From: Streptacidiphilus jiangxiensis
GTDB taxonomy: Bacteria > Actinomycetota > Actinomycetes > Streptomycetales > Streptomycetaceae
Assembly (NCBI RefSeq): GCF_900109465.1
Contig: NZ_FOAZ01000003.1
Span: forward strand, 1 to 64,000
Reading direction: 5' to 3'
DNA length: 64,000 nucleotides
The notes beneath the pieces were generated by a model. The model saw only the letters and a program-made list of their open reading frames with translations. It made no database searches and was not told the origin of the DNA. Numbering within the stretch: the stretch's first letter is position 1; each line of letters opens with the position of its first letter. Made by a program: the position numbers and the translations under genes. Positions 50,036 to 59,544 of the stretch are shown piece by piece.

Positions 50036-52645
50036 TCAGCCGGCCAGCAGGGTGTAGCCGTTCCAGCCGCTGCCGATGCGGATCGGGGATCCGTACGGCG
50101 CGCTCGTGTTGTTGGTGCCCGGGTTGAGCCACAGCACGCCGCTCGTGTCGCGGGTCACCAGGTCGTTCACACCGTCGCCGGTGATGTCGCGGGCGCCGAC
50201 GATGCTGTTGTAGCTGTTCCAGCCGGAGCTGATGCGGATCCGCGGGCCGAACGGCGCGCTCCACTTGCCGGTGCCCTGGTAGAGCCAGAGCACGCCGCTC
50301 GCGTCGCGGGCCACCAGGTCGGACCAGCTGCTGCTGCCGATGCTGCCCACGCCGACCAGGCTGTTGTAGGTGTTCCAGCCGGAGCCGACGCGGACGCGGA
50401 CCTTCAGCGGGGAAGCGGGGTTGCCGGTTGCCTGGTAGAGCCAGAGCACGCCGCTCGCGTCCCGGGCCACCAGGCTGCCGCCGCCCGTGCCGACACTGCC
50501 GACACCGACGATCGAGTTGTACATGCCCCAGCCGGGACCGACACGGACGCGGGAGGCGAACGGAGTGCCGGCCTTGCCGGTGCCCTGGTAGTACCAGAGC
50601 ACGCCGCTCGCGTCGCGCGCGTACATGTCGCCGCCGCCGAGGGAGTCGTGCCCGACGGGCAGCGTCAGCAGGTTGTAGGCGTTCCAGCCCGGACCCACCA
50701 GGGTGCGGGGCTGGTACGGGCTGCTCGCCTGGCCGGTGCCCTGGTACTGCCACAGGTTGCCGGAGGCGTCCCGGGCCAAGAGGTCGTGCTGGCGGCACAG
50801 CATGCTCGCGAGCCCGCTCTCCTGCGGCGAGCCGAGGCCGGATGCCGAGTCGTAGCCGGTGTGCGCGGAGTAGGTGCCGCTGGAGTCGGCGATGTCGTTG
50901 TTGCCGGAGGTGATGTCGCGGAACGCGGAGGCGTAGTTCGTCTTCGCGGCCTGGTACAGCACCGGGTTGAGGTAACCCGCCCGGCCGCCGAGGCAGGAGG
51001 CGGTGGAGTTGATCTGGGCGATCGCCGCGGCCCAGGTGGGCGCCGCACCGGAGGTGCCGCCGACGATCCCGGCGACCTCCTGCTGGTAGGTCGAGTCGCT
51101 CGAGTTGAGGTCGGTGAAGACCAGCGGGTAGCCGCTCAGCCCGGAGCCGAGGGCGGCCACGTCGGGGACGGAGCGCTTGCTCGAGGAGGAGAAGCCGGCC
51201 TGGAAGGCCGGTGCCCCCCAGTAACCGGAGATGCCACCGCCGCCCGCGCCGTTGCTGTCGTTCCACACGGTCTCGGTCAGCGAGGAGCCAAGGCCGTGCA
51301 GGTGGGTGCCGCCGACGCCGGTGACGTAGGGCTGTGAGGCCGGGTCGTCGACTGCGAAGCGGGTATCGGTGTTGCCGGTCGCCGGGCTGTAGCAGTCGCT
51401 CGAGCCGGAGTCACCGGCTGCCGCGACGACGCTCTGCCCCTGGGCTGCCGCCTGCTGGAAGATGTTCCGCTCGGCCGTGAGCAGGCTCGTGTCGGACGGG
51501 TTGAGATTGGTCTCGCACTGACCCCAGCTGATCGAGATCACCTGGGCCGCGTTGTCGTTCACGATCCTCTGGTACGTGTCCAGCATGTTGGTGTCGGTCG
51601 CGAACTGCGGCTCCGGCGCCTCGTAGTCGCGGATCGAGGCACCGGGGACCAGGCCGATCAGGTCCTCGATGTCGAGCAGCGACTCGATGCCGTACTTGCT
51701 GTTGTCCGGCGTGATGGTCGGACCGCCGTCGACCTTGGTGTAGCTGATCGGGGTGGAGGTGCCGACACAGGCCTGGTACTGGGCCAGGCTCTGGGTGTCG
51801 ACGTTCTCCATCTCGAAGACCGCGATGGTCTGACCCTGCCCCGTCGTGGCGGTGTGCGGCATGTTGTACGCCGACGCCAGCGACTGCGGGCTGTAGTAGT
51901 TGTTGGCGTCCGTCCACGAGTTGTCGGCCAGACCCTGCGCGATGTCGGAGCAGAGCGTCGGGCCACCGGTGGCGTGCGGTGTCACGGCGTGCGCCGTACG
52001 GGTCGTGCCGCCGACCGCCACGTTGTGGTGGTTCACCTTGATGTGCGAGGTGTAGGTGCTGACCTTGTTCAGGCCCACGATCGCCGACACCTGCGAGGCC
52101 ACGTCCGCGGGCAGCGCCGGCGCGGTGGTGGCCACGTAACCGTGCTTGCCGTTGGCGAGCGTCACGTTGCGGAAGCCGGTGTCGAAGGCCTTGGCGGCCT
52201 GCGCGGCGGTGGCGGTGATCGGGATGGAGAGGCCGTTCTCGCTGACCTGGCCCGGCTTCAGGCCCGCCTGACGCAGCGCGGATTCGACCGCGGCGATCGT
52301 CTGCCGGGTCGGGCCGAACTTCTCGGCGAACTGGCCGGTCGCGAGGAAGTGGTGGTACAGCGGGTTGCCCTGGGTGGACACCGCGTCGACGAACGCGGTG
52401 AGCGCCGCCGGATCGCGGGGCTTCAGGGAGACGCTCAGTCGGAGCTCGGTCGACGGTGCTGTCGTGCCGGTGGTGTGCGCGCCCACGGGGACGCGCACGG
52501 TGGAGCCGATGCGCTGCGGCGAGGTGTCGGCGCCGGCGCCGGACCCTCCCGCGAGCGGAGCGGCCGAGGCAAGCGGGCTGGTGGCGCAGAGGGCCGCGGC
52601 AAGACCTGCGGATATGAGCGCGACCCGACCGGCCTTGTTGGCCAT
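50036..52645 (-). CDS. Secreted sedolisin (S53, pro-kumamolisin) with tachylectin-like repeats
   Basis: 869 residues. A signal peptide (MANKAGRVALISAGLAAALC) is followed by a pro-kumamolisin activation domain (about 70-210; PLYHHFLATGQFAEKFGP). The S53 domain has Glu321 and Asp325 (GIESLLDIEDLIG) and the nucleophile Ser532 (GGTSGAAPTWAAA). The Ca-binding DITSGNND segment is near 595. Residues about 640-869 are five repeats of roughly 45 residues with the motif ARDASGVLWLYQGTGK. ATG 52645 has GGAGA upstream. Family members are acid-active serine-carboxyl peptidases. The repeats may bind a carbohydrate or surface. Confidence 0.93.
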   Translation of the reverse strand: MANKAGRVALISAGLAAALCATSPLASAAPLAGGSGAGADTSPQRIGSTVRVPVGAHTTGTTAPSTELRLSVSLKPRDPAALTAFVDAVSTQGNPLYHHFLATGQFAEKFGPTRQTIAAVESALRQAGLKPGQVSENGLSIPITATAAQAAKAFDTGFRNVTLANGKHGYVATTAPALPADVASQVSAIVGLNKVSTYTSHIKVNHHNVAVGGTTRTAHAVTPHATGGPTLCSDIAQGLADNSWTDANNYYSPQSLASAYNMPHTATTGQGQTIAVFEMENVDTQSLAQYQACVGTSTPISYTKVDGGPTITPDNSKYGIESLLDIEDLIGLVPGASIRDYEAPEPQFATDTNMLDTYQRIVNDNAAQVISISWGQCETNLNPSDTSLLTAERNIFQQAAAQGQSVVAAAGDSGSSDCYSPATGNTDTRFAVDDPASQPYVTGVGGTHLHGLGSSLTETVWNDSNGAGGGGISGYWGAPAFQAGFSSSSKRSVPDVAALGSGLSGYPLVFTDLNSSDSTYQQEVAGIVGGTSGAAPTWAAAIAQINSTASCLGGRAGYLNPVLYQAAKTNYASAFRDITSGNNDIADSSGTYSAHTGYDSASGLGSPQESGLASMLCRQHDLLARDASGNLWQYQGTGQASSPYQPRTLVGPGWNAYNLLTLPVGHDSLGGGDMYARDASGVLWYYQGTGKAGTPFASRVRVGPGWGMYNSIVGVGSVGTGGGSLVARDASGVLWLYQATGNPASPLKVRVRVGSGWNTYNSLVGVGSIGSSSWSDLVARDASGVLWLYQGTGKWSAPFGPRIRISSGWNSYNSIVGARDITGDGVNDLVTRDTSGVLWLNPGTNNTSAPYGSPIRIGSGWNGYTLLAG

Positions 52646-52816
52646 GCTGGATCTCCTATGACGTGGTGACGTCGCGCCGGCCGAAAAAGGGGCGGCGACG
52701 TCGCAACCGGAGCGCCGTGGGCGGTCCGATGACTCCCCCAACAGTGAAATAGGAAGTATTTCTATCAGCTGCGATCAAGCCACGTCACAGGGGGGTCGTG
52801 GACTTTCAGCAAAACG

Positions 52817-54199
52817 TTACGGAACCATCAGCAACGCCCAGGCCAGCAGGGCTGCGACGGCCGCGCGTTCGCCCGATATGCCCGGAACGAGCTGGAGAAT
52901 CAGGGTGACCGCGGCGACGCCCAGCGCGGTGCCGAGTCCGCGTCCCATATTGACCATCCCGCCGCCGGTTCCGGCGGATTCCGTCGGGAATGCGCGCATC
53001 ACCATGGTGTTGTTCGCGGGGGTGAACACGCCCAGCCCGCAGCCGAGGAGCACCAGCACGAACGGCAGCACGGTGACGCTCAGCGGGACGACCAGCATCG
53101 CGCCGAGGGCGACCAGGCACAGCAGCGATCCCGCCCGCGCCCGCGCGCGGTCCGTCAGGGAGGCGGGCAGCACCCGGTCCGCCGTGGTCGCGGCGAGCGC
53201 GAAGCCGAGCGGCAGCGCCGTCAGCACCAGGCCCGCGGTCATCAGGCCGACACCCTGCCGCGTCAGCACCACCGGGACCAGCACCAGCGGACCGAACAGC
53301 ACGAGATAGCCGCTCATGCCCGCGAGCAGCCCGCGCCCGTGCGAGCGCAGCAGCTTCGGATCCAGCAGCGGCTGCGGAACCCGCGCCTGACGGCGCATCA
53401 GGGCCCAGCCTGCCGCAGCGGAGACGAGCGCGAGCGCGACCGCCGTCCACAGCGGCCAGCCCAGGCCGGAGACGACCGAGAGCGCGAGCAGCAGTCCGGT
53501 GCTGGTCAGCGCGAGCAGCGCGACACCGAGCCGGTCCACCCGGATGTCGGCGCAGCGGCGGCGGGTGCGCGGCAGCAGGTAGTGCCCGGCGACGAGGGAG
53601 AGCACCCCGACGGGGACGTTGACCAGGAAGACCCAGCGCCAGCCCAGCGTGGCGACGATCGCCCCGCCGACGGTCGGGCCGAGCGCCAGGCCGACGGCCT
53701 GGCCTGCGGCCTGCATGCCGAGCGCGGTCCGCATCCGCGCCGCCGGGGCGGAGGTGGTCACCAGGGCGACACTGTTGGCCTGCATCAGCGCCGCGCCGAG
53801 CGCCTGCACCACGCGGAAGACGACCAGGACGGCCAGCCCCGGCGCGAGCCCGCAGGCCGCGGAGGCCACGGTGAAGACGCCGAACCCGTAGAGATACATC
53901 AGCTTGCGCCCGTGCGCGTCGGAGAACCGTCCGACCGGGACGAGCAGCGCGACGAGGGTCAGCAGGTAGGCGAGGGAGACCCACTCGACCGCGGCCGGCG
54001 AGGCGTGGAAGTCCTTGCCGAGCGCCTGGTAGGTGAGCGTCACGATGCTGGCGTCGAGCTGGCCCATGAAGGCGCCGAAGCACACCGTCGCCACGGCCAG
54101 GCGCCAGGCCCAGCTGCGCCTGCGGACCACGTCGGGGCGGGGACGCTCCTGGGTGAGGAGATCCCAGCCGCGGGGTATCGGTGCGTCGCTGAGGGCCAT
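52817..54199 (-). CDS. MFS drug exporter (DHA2, EmrB/QacA type)
   Basis: 460 residues with about 14 hydrophobic helices. The first is LAVATVCFGAFMGQLDASIV with the conserved Asp-Ala-Ser. Motif A-like GRFSDAHGRKLMYLYGFGVF follows helix 2, and motif C-like LALGPTVGGAIVATLGWRWVFLVNVPVG is in helix 5-6. ATG 54199. The first 30 residues are cytoplasmic. Members extrude drugs, dyes or metabolites by proton antiport. The gene ends close to the upstream side of the sedolisin, which faces the same way. Confidence 0.92.
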   Translation of the reverse strand: MALSDAPIPRGWDLLTQERPRPDVVRRRSWAWRLAVATVCFGAFMGQLDASIVTLTYQALGKDFHASPAAVEWVSLAYLLTLVALLVPVGRFSDAHGRKLMYLYGFGVFTVASAACGLAPGLAVLVVFRVVQALGAALMQANSVALVTTSAPAARMRTALGMQAAGQAVGLALGPTVGGAIVATLGWRWVFLVNVPVGVLSLVAGHYLLPRTRRRCADIRVDRLGVALLALTSTGLLLALSVVSGLGWPLWTAVALALVSAAAGWALMRRQARVPQPLLDPKLLRSHGRGLLAGMSGYLVLFGPLVLVPVVLTRQGVGLMTAGLVLTALPLGFALAATTADRVLPASLTDRARARAGSLLCLVALGAMLVVPLSVTVLPFVLVLLGCGLGVFTPANNTMVMRAFPTESAGTGGGMVNMGRGLGTALGVAAVTLILQLVPGISGERAAVAALLAWALLMVP

Positions 54200-54337
54200 G
54201 TGGTCGAGTTTATCTCTGCCACCGACATAATCGGAAGAGGAGCATCTCTGCCGGCCGACAATCGTCGCAGTGGCGACGTAGCGAAGCTGTGACCCGCGGA
54301 TCATGGAACCCATAGGTCCGGGCGGGAGCCTTGAGGC

Positions 54338-54495
54338 ATGGACCCCCGCATCCGCTCGCGCGCCCTCACCGCCGTCGCCGTTCTCGCCACCGCCGGTTTC
54401 ACCGCCGGGACCGCGCTGCTGCCGAGCTCGGCACATGCGGCCACGGATCCCGTAAGGTCTAGACCAACGGCGGCCCAGTCGATAGCGTCGGCGCC
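54338..54495 (+). other. Orphan signal-peptide-like reading frame
   Basis: The ATG at 54338 follows TTGAGGC and opens MDPRIRSRALTAVAVLATAG..., ending in AHAATD, a convincing Sec signal peptide. The frame then runs into the start of the next gene in another register without a mature domain. It may be a remnant of a secreted-protein gene or chance; expression is doubtful. Confidence 0.3.
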
Positions 54496-55668
54496 ATGGA
54501 GTCCTCCGTCCTCGCCTTCGCCGTCGATCTCCTCGACGAGGGCGCCGAGCCGTTCTTCGGCAACCTGACCGACCGCGCCGGTGTCGGCGGGGTGACCCTC
54601 GCCTCCGTCTACCACGAGGCGCGCGACGTCTTCCCGCACAACCCGCGCCGGGTCCTGCGCTACCTTGAGCCCGGGGCCGCCTACTTCCGGCCCGACCCGG
54701 CCCTGTGGCGCGGGCGTACCCTCGCCCCGCGCGCCGCCGCGGCCATCGGCGACGAGGACCCCTTCGAGCTGGCCTCCGCGCACGCCGGTCGGCGCGGCAT
54801 GAAGCTGCACGCCTGGACCGTGTTCCTGCACAACGACCGGCTCGGCTTCGAGCACCCCGAGTGCGCCCCCGAGAACGCGTTCGGCGACCGGCACCTCACC
54901 GAGCTCTGCCCGGCGAACCCGGACGTCAGGGAGTACGTGCGGGGCCTGGTGCTGGAGCACGCCCGCTACGGCGTGGACGCGATCCGCGCCGAGTCGCTGC
55001 ACTTCCACGGGCTGCGCCACGGCTACCACCACGAACGTTATTTCGAGGAGCTCGGCCCGATCACCGAGGCGCTGCTCGGCCTCTGCTTCTGCACCCACTG
55101 CCGCTCCGCCGCCCGGGGCGCCGGGGTACCTGCGGACGAGGTGCGTGCCGCGGTCCATCGGGAGATCCGCGCCCGGCTCGCCGACGAGGACGCCGCCACC
55201 GCGCCCGGCTCGCTGACCGACATCGCGGACGGGGCGCTCGCCGCCTATGTCGACGCCTCCGCCGCGACCGTCACCTCCCTCGCCGCCGAGGCGGCCGAGA
55301 CCGCCGAGGCCTGCGGCATGCGGCTCAGCTTCATGGACGGCGGCGGGCCGGGCACCGGATGGCTCTCCGGGATCGACCTGGCGGCCCTGGCCAAGGCGGT
55401 GCCGCAGGTCGAGACGCTCGGCTACGCGAAGACCGCCGCCGAGGTGCGGGAGAAGGTGGCCGCGTTCGCGCTGCACGGAGTGGCGCCGTCCGCATTGGCG
55501 GTGATCCTGCGTCCGATGGCCAAGGACTGCGACAGCGCGGAGAACCTCGCCGCGAAGGTCGCGACCCTGCGTGAGCTGGGCGTTCCGGAGGTGGAGTTCT
55601 ACCACTACGGGCTGATGCGGCTGTCCTCCCTGGACCGGATCGGCGCGGCGCTGGGCCATACACGGTAG
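54496..55668 (+). CDS. Hypothetical protein with TIM-barrel-like features, 390 aa
   Basis: The sequence has alternating strand/helix segments typical of a TIM barrel: VLAFAVDLLDEG, GGVTLASVYHEARDV, GMKLHAWTVFLHNDRLG, YGVDAIRAESLHFHG, GMRLSFMDGG. The conserved Asp/Glu residues in these strands resemble glycoside-hydrolase-like or amidohydrolase-like domains of unknown function. No signal peptide. A CFCTHCRSAARGAG segment after the middle holds a Cys-x-x-Cys pair near 195-200, as seen in related proteins where it may bind metal. Substrate unknown. Confidence 0.7.
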   Translation: MESSVLAFAVDLLDEGAEPFFGNLTDRAGVGGVTLASVYHEARDVFPHNPRRVLRYLEPGAAYFRPDPALWRGRTLAPRAAAAIGDEDPFELASAHAGRRGMKLHAWTVFLHNDRLGFEHPECAPENAFGDRHLTELCPANPDVREYVRGLVLEHARYGVDAIRAESLHFHGLRHGYHHERYFEELGPITEALLGLCFCTHCRSAARGAGVPADEVRAAVHREIRARLADEDAATAPGSLTDIADGALAAYVDASAATVTSLAAEAAETAEACGMRLSFMDGGGPGTGWLSGIDLAALAKAVPQVETLGYAKTAAEVREKVAAFALHGVAPSALAVILRPMAKDCDSAENLAAKVATLRELGVPEVEFYHYGLMRLSSLDRIGAALGHTR

Positions 55669-55677
55669 GCTGCCCGT

Positions 55678-55974
55678 GTGATCTTCAAGCGCATCGGCAA
55701 CGGGCGGCCGTATCCCGACCACGGCCGGGTCAGCACCCGTGAGTGGGCGGACGTCGCTCCGCGCCCGGTCCGCCTCGATCAGCTCGTGACGACCAAGGGC
55801 CAGCTCGACCTGGAGACCCTGCTCGCCGAGGACTCGACCTTCTACGGGGATCTCTTCGCCCATGTGGTCAAGTGGCAGGGCGACCTCTACCTCGAGGACG
55901 GCCTGCACCGGGCGGTCCGTGCCGCCCTCCAACAGCGCCAGGTGCTGCACGCGCGGGTGCTCGAACTCGACTGA
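55678..55974 (+). CDS. Small conserved protein, 98 aa, VapB-annotated in relatives
   Basis: The sequence MIFKRIGNGRPYPDHGRVST, then WADVAPRPVRLDQLVTTKGQLDLETLL, TFYGDLFAHVVKWQGDLYLEDGLHRAV matches a protein widely present in Streptomyces and sometimes named VapB-type antitoxin. I see no ribbon-helix-helix or AbrB-type fold clearly, and no PIN-domain toxin gene is adjacent, so the antitoxin name is doubtful. GTG 55678. Nine bases separate it from the previous gene. Confidence 0.75.
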   Translation: MIFKRIGNGRPYPDHGRVSTREWADVAPRPVRLDQLVTTKGQLDLETLLAEDSTFYGDLFAHVVKWQGDLYLEDGLHRAVRAALQQRQVLHARVLELD

Positions 55975-56160
55975 ACGGGTTCACTGATCATCCGTTAGTA
56001 CGCCTGGACGGGCGCGCGGCTGGTCGTCGGGGCTACTGTGAGCAACGACACCCGAACCACGGCCGTCCTTCGGCGTTGTACCAGTTGGTGGCACCAATTT
56101 CGTGCTGCACCGGTTGAGTACTGTCCGGCGGCCGCCCAGCGCACAAGGGGGCAACCCGCG

Positions 56161-56913
56161 GTGAGCATGCTGACTCCCCCCGGCCTCAAGGGAAAGCAGT
56201 ACCGCATCAGCGGCAAGGCGTACCCCCGTCTGTCCCGCCCCGGCCAGAAGCGCCGTCGGGTGTTCCAGGCGCTGGGTGCGGTCGTCGCACTGGCAGTGAT
56301 CGGCTGGGGCACGGTCCAGCTGGTGGCGCAGTTCGGCGCCAAGAAGAAGTCCCCGACGGCCGCGGCAGGCCAGTGCGTCCGCCCGGCCTCGGCTGCGGCG
56401 GCGGGCGGTGACGCCGCCAAGGCCTCCGCGAGTCCGCACGTCTCCGCCTCCGGTGCGGCCGCCGCGGGCGCGCCCGGCGCCTCCGCGTCGGCCGGTGCCT
56501 CGGCCGGTGCCACCGGAGGGGCCGTGCTGCCCCTGCCGAGCGGGATGCCGCAGCCGTCCACCGTCACCGTGAACGTCTACAACGCCACCGGCCACGCCGG
56601 CCTGGCCGGGCAGACCGCGGCGCTGCTGCGTCAGCGCGGCTTCAAGATCGGCAAGATCGCCAACGCGCCGACGGCGCTGGAGGGCAAGATCACCGGCGCG
56701 GCCCAGGTCACCGGCGCGGGCGGCAGCAAGGCCGCGATGACGCTGGTCGGCTCGGAGGTCACCGGTGCCACGACGACCACCGACACCCGCACCGACGGCA
56801 GCGTCGACCTGGTGATCGGCAACGGCTTCACCGCACTGCTGAGCCCCGCGCAGGCCTCCCAGGCCCTCGCTCTGGCCGTCTCCCCCTCCCCGGCGGCCGG
56901 CGCGCACTGCTGA
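56161..56913 (+). CDS. LytR_C domain membrane protein
   Basis: 250 residues from GTG 56161 (AAGGGGG upstream; ATG 56167 also possible). A single transmembrane helix (VFQALGAVVALAVIGWGTVQLV, about 39-60) and an Ala/Ser-rich linker lead to a LytR C-terminal domain: TVTVNVYNATGHAGLAGQTAALLRQRGFKIGKIANAP, then DLVIGNGFTALL. LytR_C domains accompany cell-envelope proteins; the catalytic LCP domain is absent here, so it is probably a structural or regulatory envelope protein. Confidence 0.88.
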   Translation: MSMLTPPGLKGKQYRISGKAYPRLSRPGQKRRRVFQALGAVVALAVIGWGTVQLVAQFGAKKKSPTAAAGQCVRPASAAAAGGDAAKASASPHVSASGAAAAGAPGASASAGASAGATGGAVLPLPSGMPQPSTVTVNVYNATGHAGLAGQTAALLRQRGFKIGKIANAPTALEGKITGAAQVTGAGGSKAAMTLVGSEVTGATTTTDTRTDGSVDLVIGNGFTALLSPAQASQALALAVSPSPAAGAHC

Positions 56914-56973
56914 CGCACTCGGCGACCGCCGGGGGCGGACGATCCTGCCGGATCCTCGTGGGATCCTTCGTGG

Positions 56974-57612
56974 TCAGTCCCCGGCGGTGCCGTAGAGGCG
57001 GTCGCCCGCGTCGCCCAGGCCCGGGACGATGTAGCCGTGCTCGTTCAGGTGGTCGTCCACCGCGGCGGTGACGACGGTGACCGGCATCCCGGCCAGCTCC
57101 TTCTCCAGCACCGCGACGCCCTCGGGCGCGGCGAGCAGGCAGATCGCGGTGACGTCGGTCGCGCCGCGCTCGATCAGCAGCCGGATGGCCGCGACCAGCG
57201 TGCCGCCGGTGGCGAGCATCGGGTCCAGCACGTAGACCTGACGGCCCGAGAGGTCCTCCGGCATCCGGGTCGCGTAGGTGGAGGCCTCCAGGGTCTCCTC
57301 GTTGCGGACCATGCCGAGGAAGCCGACCTCGGCGGTCGGCAGCAGCCGGGTCATGCCGTCCAGCATGCCGAGGCCGGCCCGCAGGATCGGCACCACCAGC
57401 GGGCGGGGGTAACTGAGCTTGACGCCCGCGGTGACCGCGACCGGGGTGGTGATCTCCACCTGCTCGGTCCGCACGTCCCGGGTCGCCTCATAGGCCAGCA
57501 GCGTCACCAACTCGTCCGTCAGACGACGGAAGGTCGGGGAGTCGGTGCGCTCGTCACGCAGGGTGGTCAGCTTGTGGGCGACCAGGGGGTGGTCCAGGAC
57601 ATGAATCCGCAT
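56974..57612 (-). CDS. upp: Uracil phosphoribosyltransferase
   Basis: 212 residues. Signatures include [34 protein letters not shown], the PRPP loop [16 protein letters not shown], and C-terminal [16 protein letters not shown]. It converts uracil and PRPP to UMP in pyrimidine salvage. Convergent with the LytR_C gene. Confidence 0.97.
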   Translation of the reverse strand: MRIHVLDHPLVAHKLTTLRDERTDSPTFRRLTDELVTLLAYEATRDVRTEQVEITTPVAVTAGVKLSYPRPLVVPILRAGLGMLDGMTRLLPTAEVGFLGMVRNEETLEASTYATRMPEDLSGRQVYVLDPMLATGGTLVAAIRLLIERGATDVTAICLLAAPEGVAVLEKELAGMPVTVVTAAVDDHLNEHGYIVPGLGDAGDRLYGTAGD

Positions 57613-57749
57613 GGGACGACATTAACCGAGCGAAACCGCCCTTACTCCCATCCGCGCAGCACCCCGTCCGTGCACCCCACTGGTGCCCTGCGCGCACGCG
57701 AGGGAGAGTGTGGGGGAACGGAAACGCGACCCCCAAGGGGTGACCGCCG

Positions 57750-57965
57750 ATGCCCAAGCCGAAGCGGACCGCAGCACCCGCCGCCGCGGAGCCTCCCGCC
57801 GAGAGTGAGCCCGCGGAGGAGACGCCCGCCGAGCGGCGTCGCCGCCGGGCGGTCTTCCTGCGCGAGCTCGCCGAGGCCCGGGCGCTGCGGGAGCGCGTCC
57901 AGCCGCGCCGCACGAAGGCGATGCGGCTGCGCCAGGCCGCACGGATGCGAACCTTCCGCTTCTGA
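57750..57965 (+). CDS. Small Arg-rich protein, 71 aa
   Basis: Begins MPKPKRTAAPAAAEPPAESE, has an acidic N-terminal third and then RRRRRAVFLRELAEARALRERV and RRTKAMRLRQAARMRTFRF, a helix with strong positive charge. Very similar small proteins precede the deaminase-associated gene in Streptomyces. Nucleic-acid binding is plausible; function unknown. Confidence 0.72.
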   Translation: MPKPKRTAAPAAAEPPAESEPAEETPAERRRRRAVFLRELAEARALRERVQPRRTKAMRLRQAARMRTFRF

Positions 57966-58194
57966 TGGCCGCGTGACCGCCGCGCTTTGGTCACAGATCC
58001 GTCAAAGATCCTTTGCCAACACTTCCGGTTGGCTTTGGATCCCGCCAACTCCTCAACACGACCTGGGAAGACGCGCGCCGGAACACTCCCCGGAGTGCAC
58101 CGCTTTCTGTCACGATGCCGATGGGGCGTCCGTACCTGGAGGCCCTGGACCGCACCGACCGGTCCTAACGGCCGAAGACCTGGGAGAGTCGCTG

Positions 58195-58764
58195 GTGGCG
58201 TACTTCGCTGCATTGCTCGCTCGCACCGAGGACGGGTGGGACGTGAGCGAGACCGATCTCGACGACGTCGAAACCCTCGCCGACCTGGCCGACCTGGCGC
58301 GCGAGGCCACTGAGGACGAGGAGAGCGTCCTCGTCTTCATCGAACAGGAGGACGCCTGGTTCGCCGTCGTCCGCGTGGACGGGGAGGACGACCCGCGGGT
58401 CTTCGTCTCCGACGCGGCCGCGGCCTCCCGCAGCTCCTACGGCGAGCTGGTGCTCACCGACGAGCTGCTGGGCCGCGAGGGCGACGACGACCTGGAGGAC
58501 CTCGACCACCTGGTGGTGGACCTCGACGACGAGGACGCCGAGGACTCCGCCGCCGAGGACGACGACGAGGACAGCTCCGACGGCGCGGCCGGCGCCCAGG
58601 GCATCCCGTCCGGTCCGCTGGGCGACGCCGGTCTCCTGATCGACTTCGGCTTCGGCGCCAAGGAGCTGATGGACCTGGCCGCCGAGGGCTCCGTGCCCGG
58701 CGACGCGCTGAGCGAGATCGCCGAGGCCCTGGGCTGCGGCGAGATCCTTGAGGCGGTTCGGTAA
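58195..58764 (+). CDS. tRNA adenosine deaminase-associated protein
   Basis: 189 residues from GTG 58195 (GGAGAG upstream). N-terminal YFAALLARTEDGWDVSETDLDDVETL, then VLVFIEQEDAWFAVVRVDGEDDPRVFVSDA. A very acidic Asp/Glu stretch occupies about 95-130, and the C-terminus is DLAAEGSVPGDALSEIAEALGCGEILEAV. The family is named for its constant position before tadA; a role in tRNA editing is assumed, not shown. Ten bases separate it from tadA. Confidence 0.9.
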   Translation: MAYFAALLARTEDGWDVSETDLDDVETLADLADLAREATEDEESVLVFIEQEDAWFAVVRVDGEDDPRVFVSDAAAASRSSYGELVLTDELLGREGDDDLEDLDHLVVDLDDEDAEDSAAEDDDEDSSDGAAGAQGIPSGPLGDAGLLIDFGFGAKELMDLAAEGSVPGDALSEIAEALGCGEILEAVR

Positions 58765-58774
58765 GACTGGTCGC

Positions 58775-59269
58775 ATGACCCGTCTGCCCGCCCCGACCCG
58801 CCTCGACCCCGTCCGCACTCGCTGGGAGCCGGCGATGCGCCTCGCCCTCGCCGAGGCCGCGCTGGCCCCGGCGACCGGCGACGTCCCGGTCGGCGCGCTG
58901 GTCCTCGCCCCCGACGGCGCGATCATCGGCCGCGGCCACAACGAACGCGAGGCCGTCGGCGATCCGACCGCCCACGCGGAGATCCTCGCGATCCGCGAGG
59001 CCGCGAAAGTGGTCGGTGAGTGGCGCCTGAGCGGCTGCACCCTCGTGGTCACCCTGGAGCCCTGCACCATGTGCGCGGGCGCGATCGTCCTCTCCCGCCT
59101 CGACCGCGTCGTCTACGGCGCCCTCGAACCCAAGACCGGCGCCGCGGGCTCCCTCTGGGACGTCATCCGCGACCGGCGCCTCAACCACCGCCCGGAGGTC
59201 GTCTCCGAGGTCCTGGCCGCCGACTGCACCACCCAGCTCCACGCCTTCTTCGACGGCCACCGCGAGTGA
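58775..59269 (+). CDS. tadA: tRNA(Arg) adenosine-34 deaminase
   Basis: 164 residues. Zinc ligands and catalytic Glu are in TAHAEILAI and LEPCTMCAGAIVLSRL. The N-terminal MRLALAEAALA and GDVPVGALVLAPDG match the fold. Converts A34 to inosine in tRNA-Arg(ACG). ATG 58775; a slightly earlier start is possible. Confidence 0.95.
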   Translation: MTRLPAPTRLDPVRTRWEPAMRLALAEAALAPATGDVPVGALVLAPDGAIIGRGHNEREAVGDPTAHAEILAIREAAKVVGEWRLSGCTLVVTLEPCTMCAGAIVLSRLDRVVYGALEPKTGAAGSLWDVIRDRRLNHRPEVVSEVLAADCTTQLHAFFDGHRE

Positions 59270-59331
59270 CGCCGCTCACGGGGCGGGAATGCGTTTAGGA
59301 GCACGGCTCACCGTCCGGTAGGCTGTCCCAC

Positions 59332-59418
59332 GGTAGCGTGTCCGAGCGGCCAAAGGAGCACGCCTCGAAAGCGTGTGTGGGGGCAACTTCACCGTGGGTT
59401 CGAATCCCACCGCTACCG
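59332..59418 (+). tRNA. tRNA-Ser (anticodon CGA)
   Basis: 87 nt. The acceptor GGTAGCG pairs with CGCTACC, followed by discriminator G. The anticodon stem-loop CACGCCTCGAAAGCGTG has CGA at 59366-59368. The long variable arm (GTGGGGGCAACTTCAC) and T-arm GGGTTCGAATCCC are clear. No encoded CCA. A perfect 15-bp terminator hairpin follows. Confidence 0.96.
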
Positions 59419-59434
59419 CTCTGAGCAGCAAGAA

Positions 59435-59469
59435 CGAAGGGCCCCGACCGTCATGGTCGGGGCCCTTCG
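59435..59469 (+). terminator. Terminator after tRNA-Ser(CGA)
   Basis: CGAAGGGCCCCGACC pairs perfectly with 59455-59469 across GTCAT, 17 bp after the tRNA. A near-identical hairpin stands at 61928-61954. Confidence 0.85.
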
Positions 59470-59544
59470 TCGCTGTCGTCGGGGTCCACTACTCTTCGGG
59501 TGCTCTTCTTCCAGTCGGCACACATCGCACCCGCAGGGAACCGT

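Noticed and set aside
49902..51266. Upstream extension of the S9 peptidase to 1105 codons
   Set aside because: The added part lies in a shadow frame of the sedolisin. Homology begins at about 49901.
55678..55974. VapB antitoxin of a VapBC pair
   Set aside because: No PIN-domain toxin nearby and no recognisable antitoxin DNA-binding motif. Listed only as a conserved small protein.
56145..56160. GGGGGCAACCC before the LytR_C gene, resembling the leader-hairpin loop in reverse
   Set aside because: No flanking stem of the leader type is present and it simply serves as a G-rich ribosome site.
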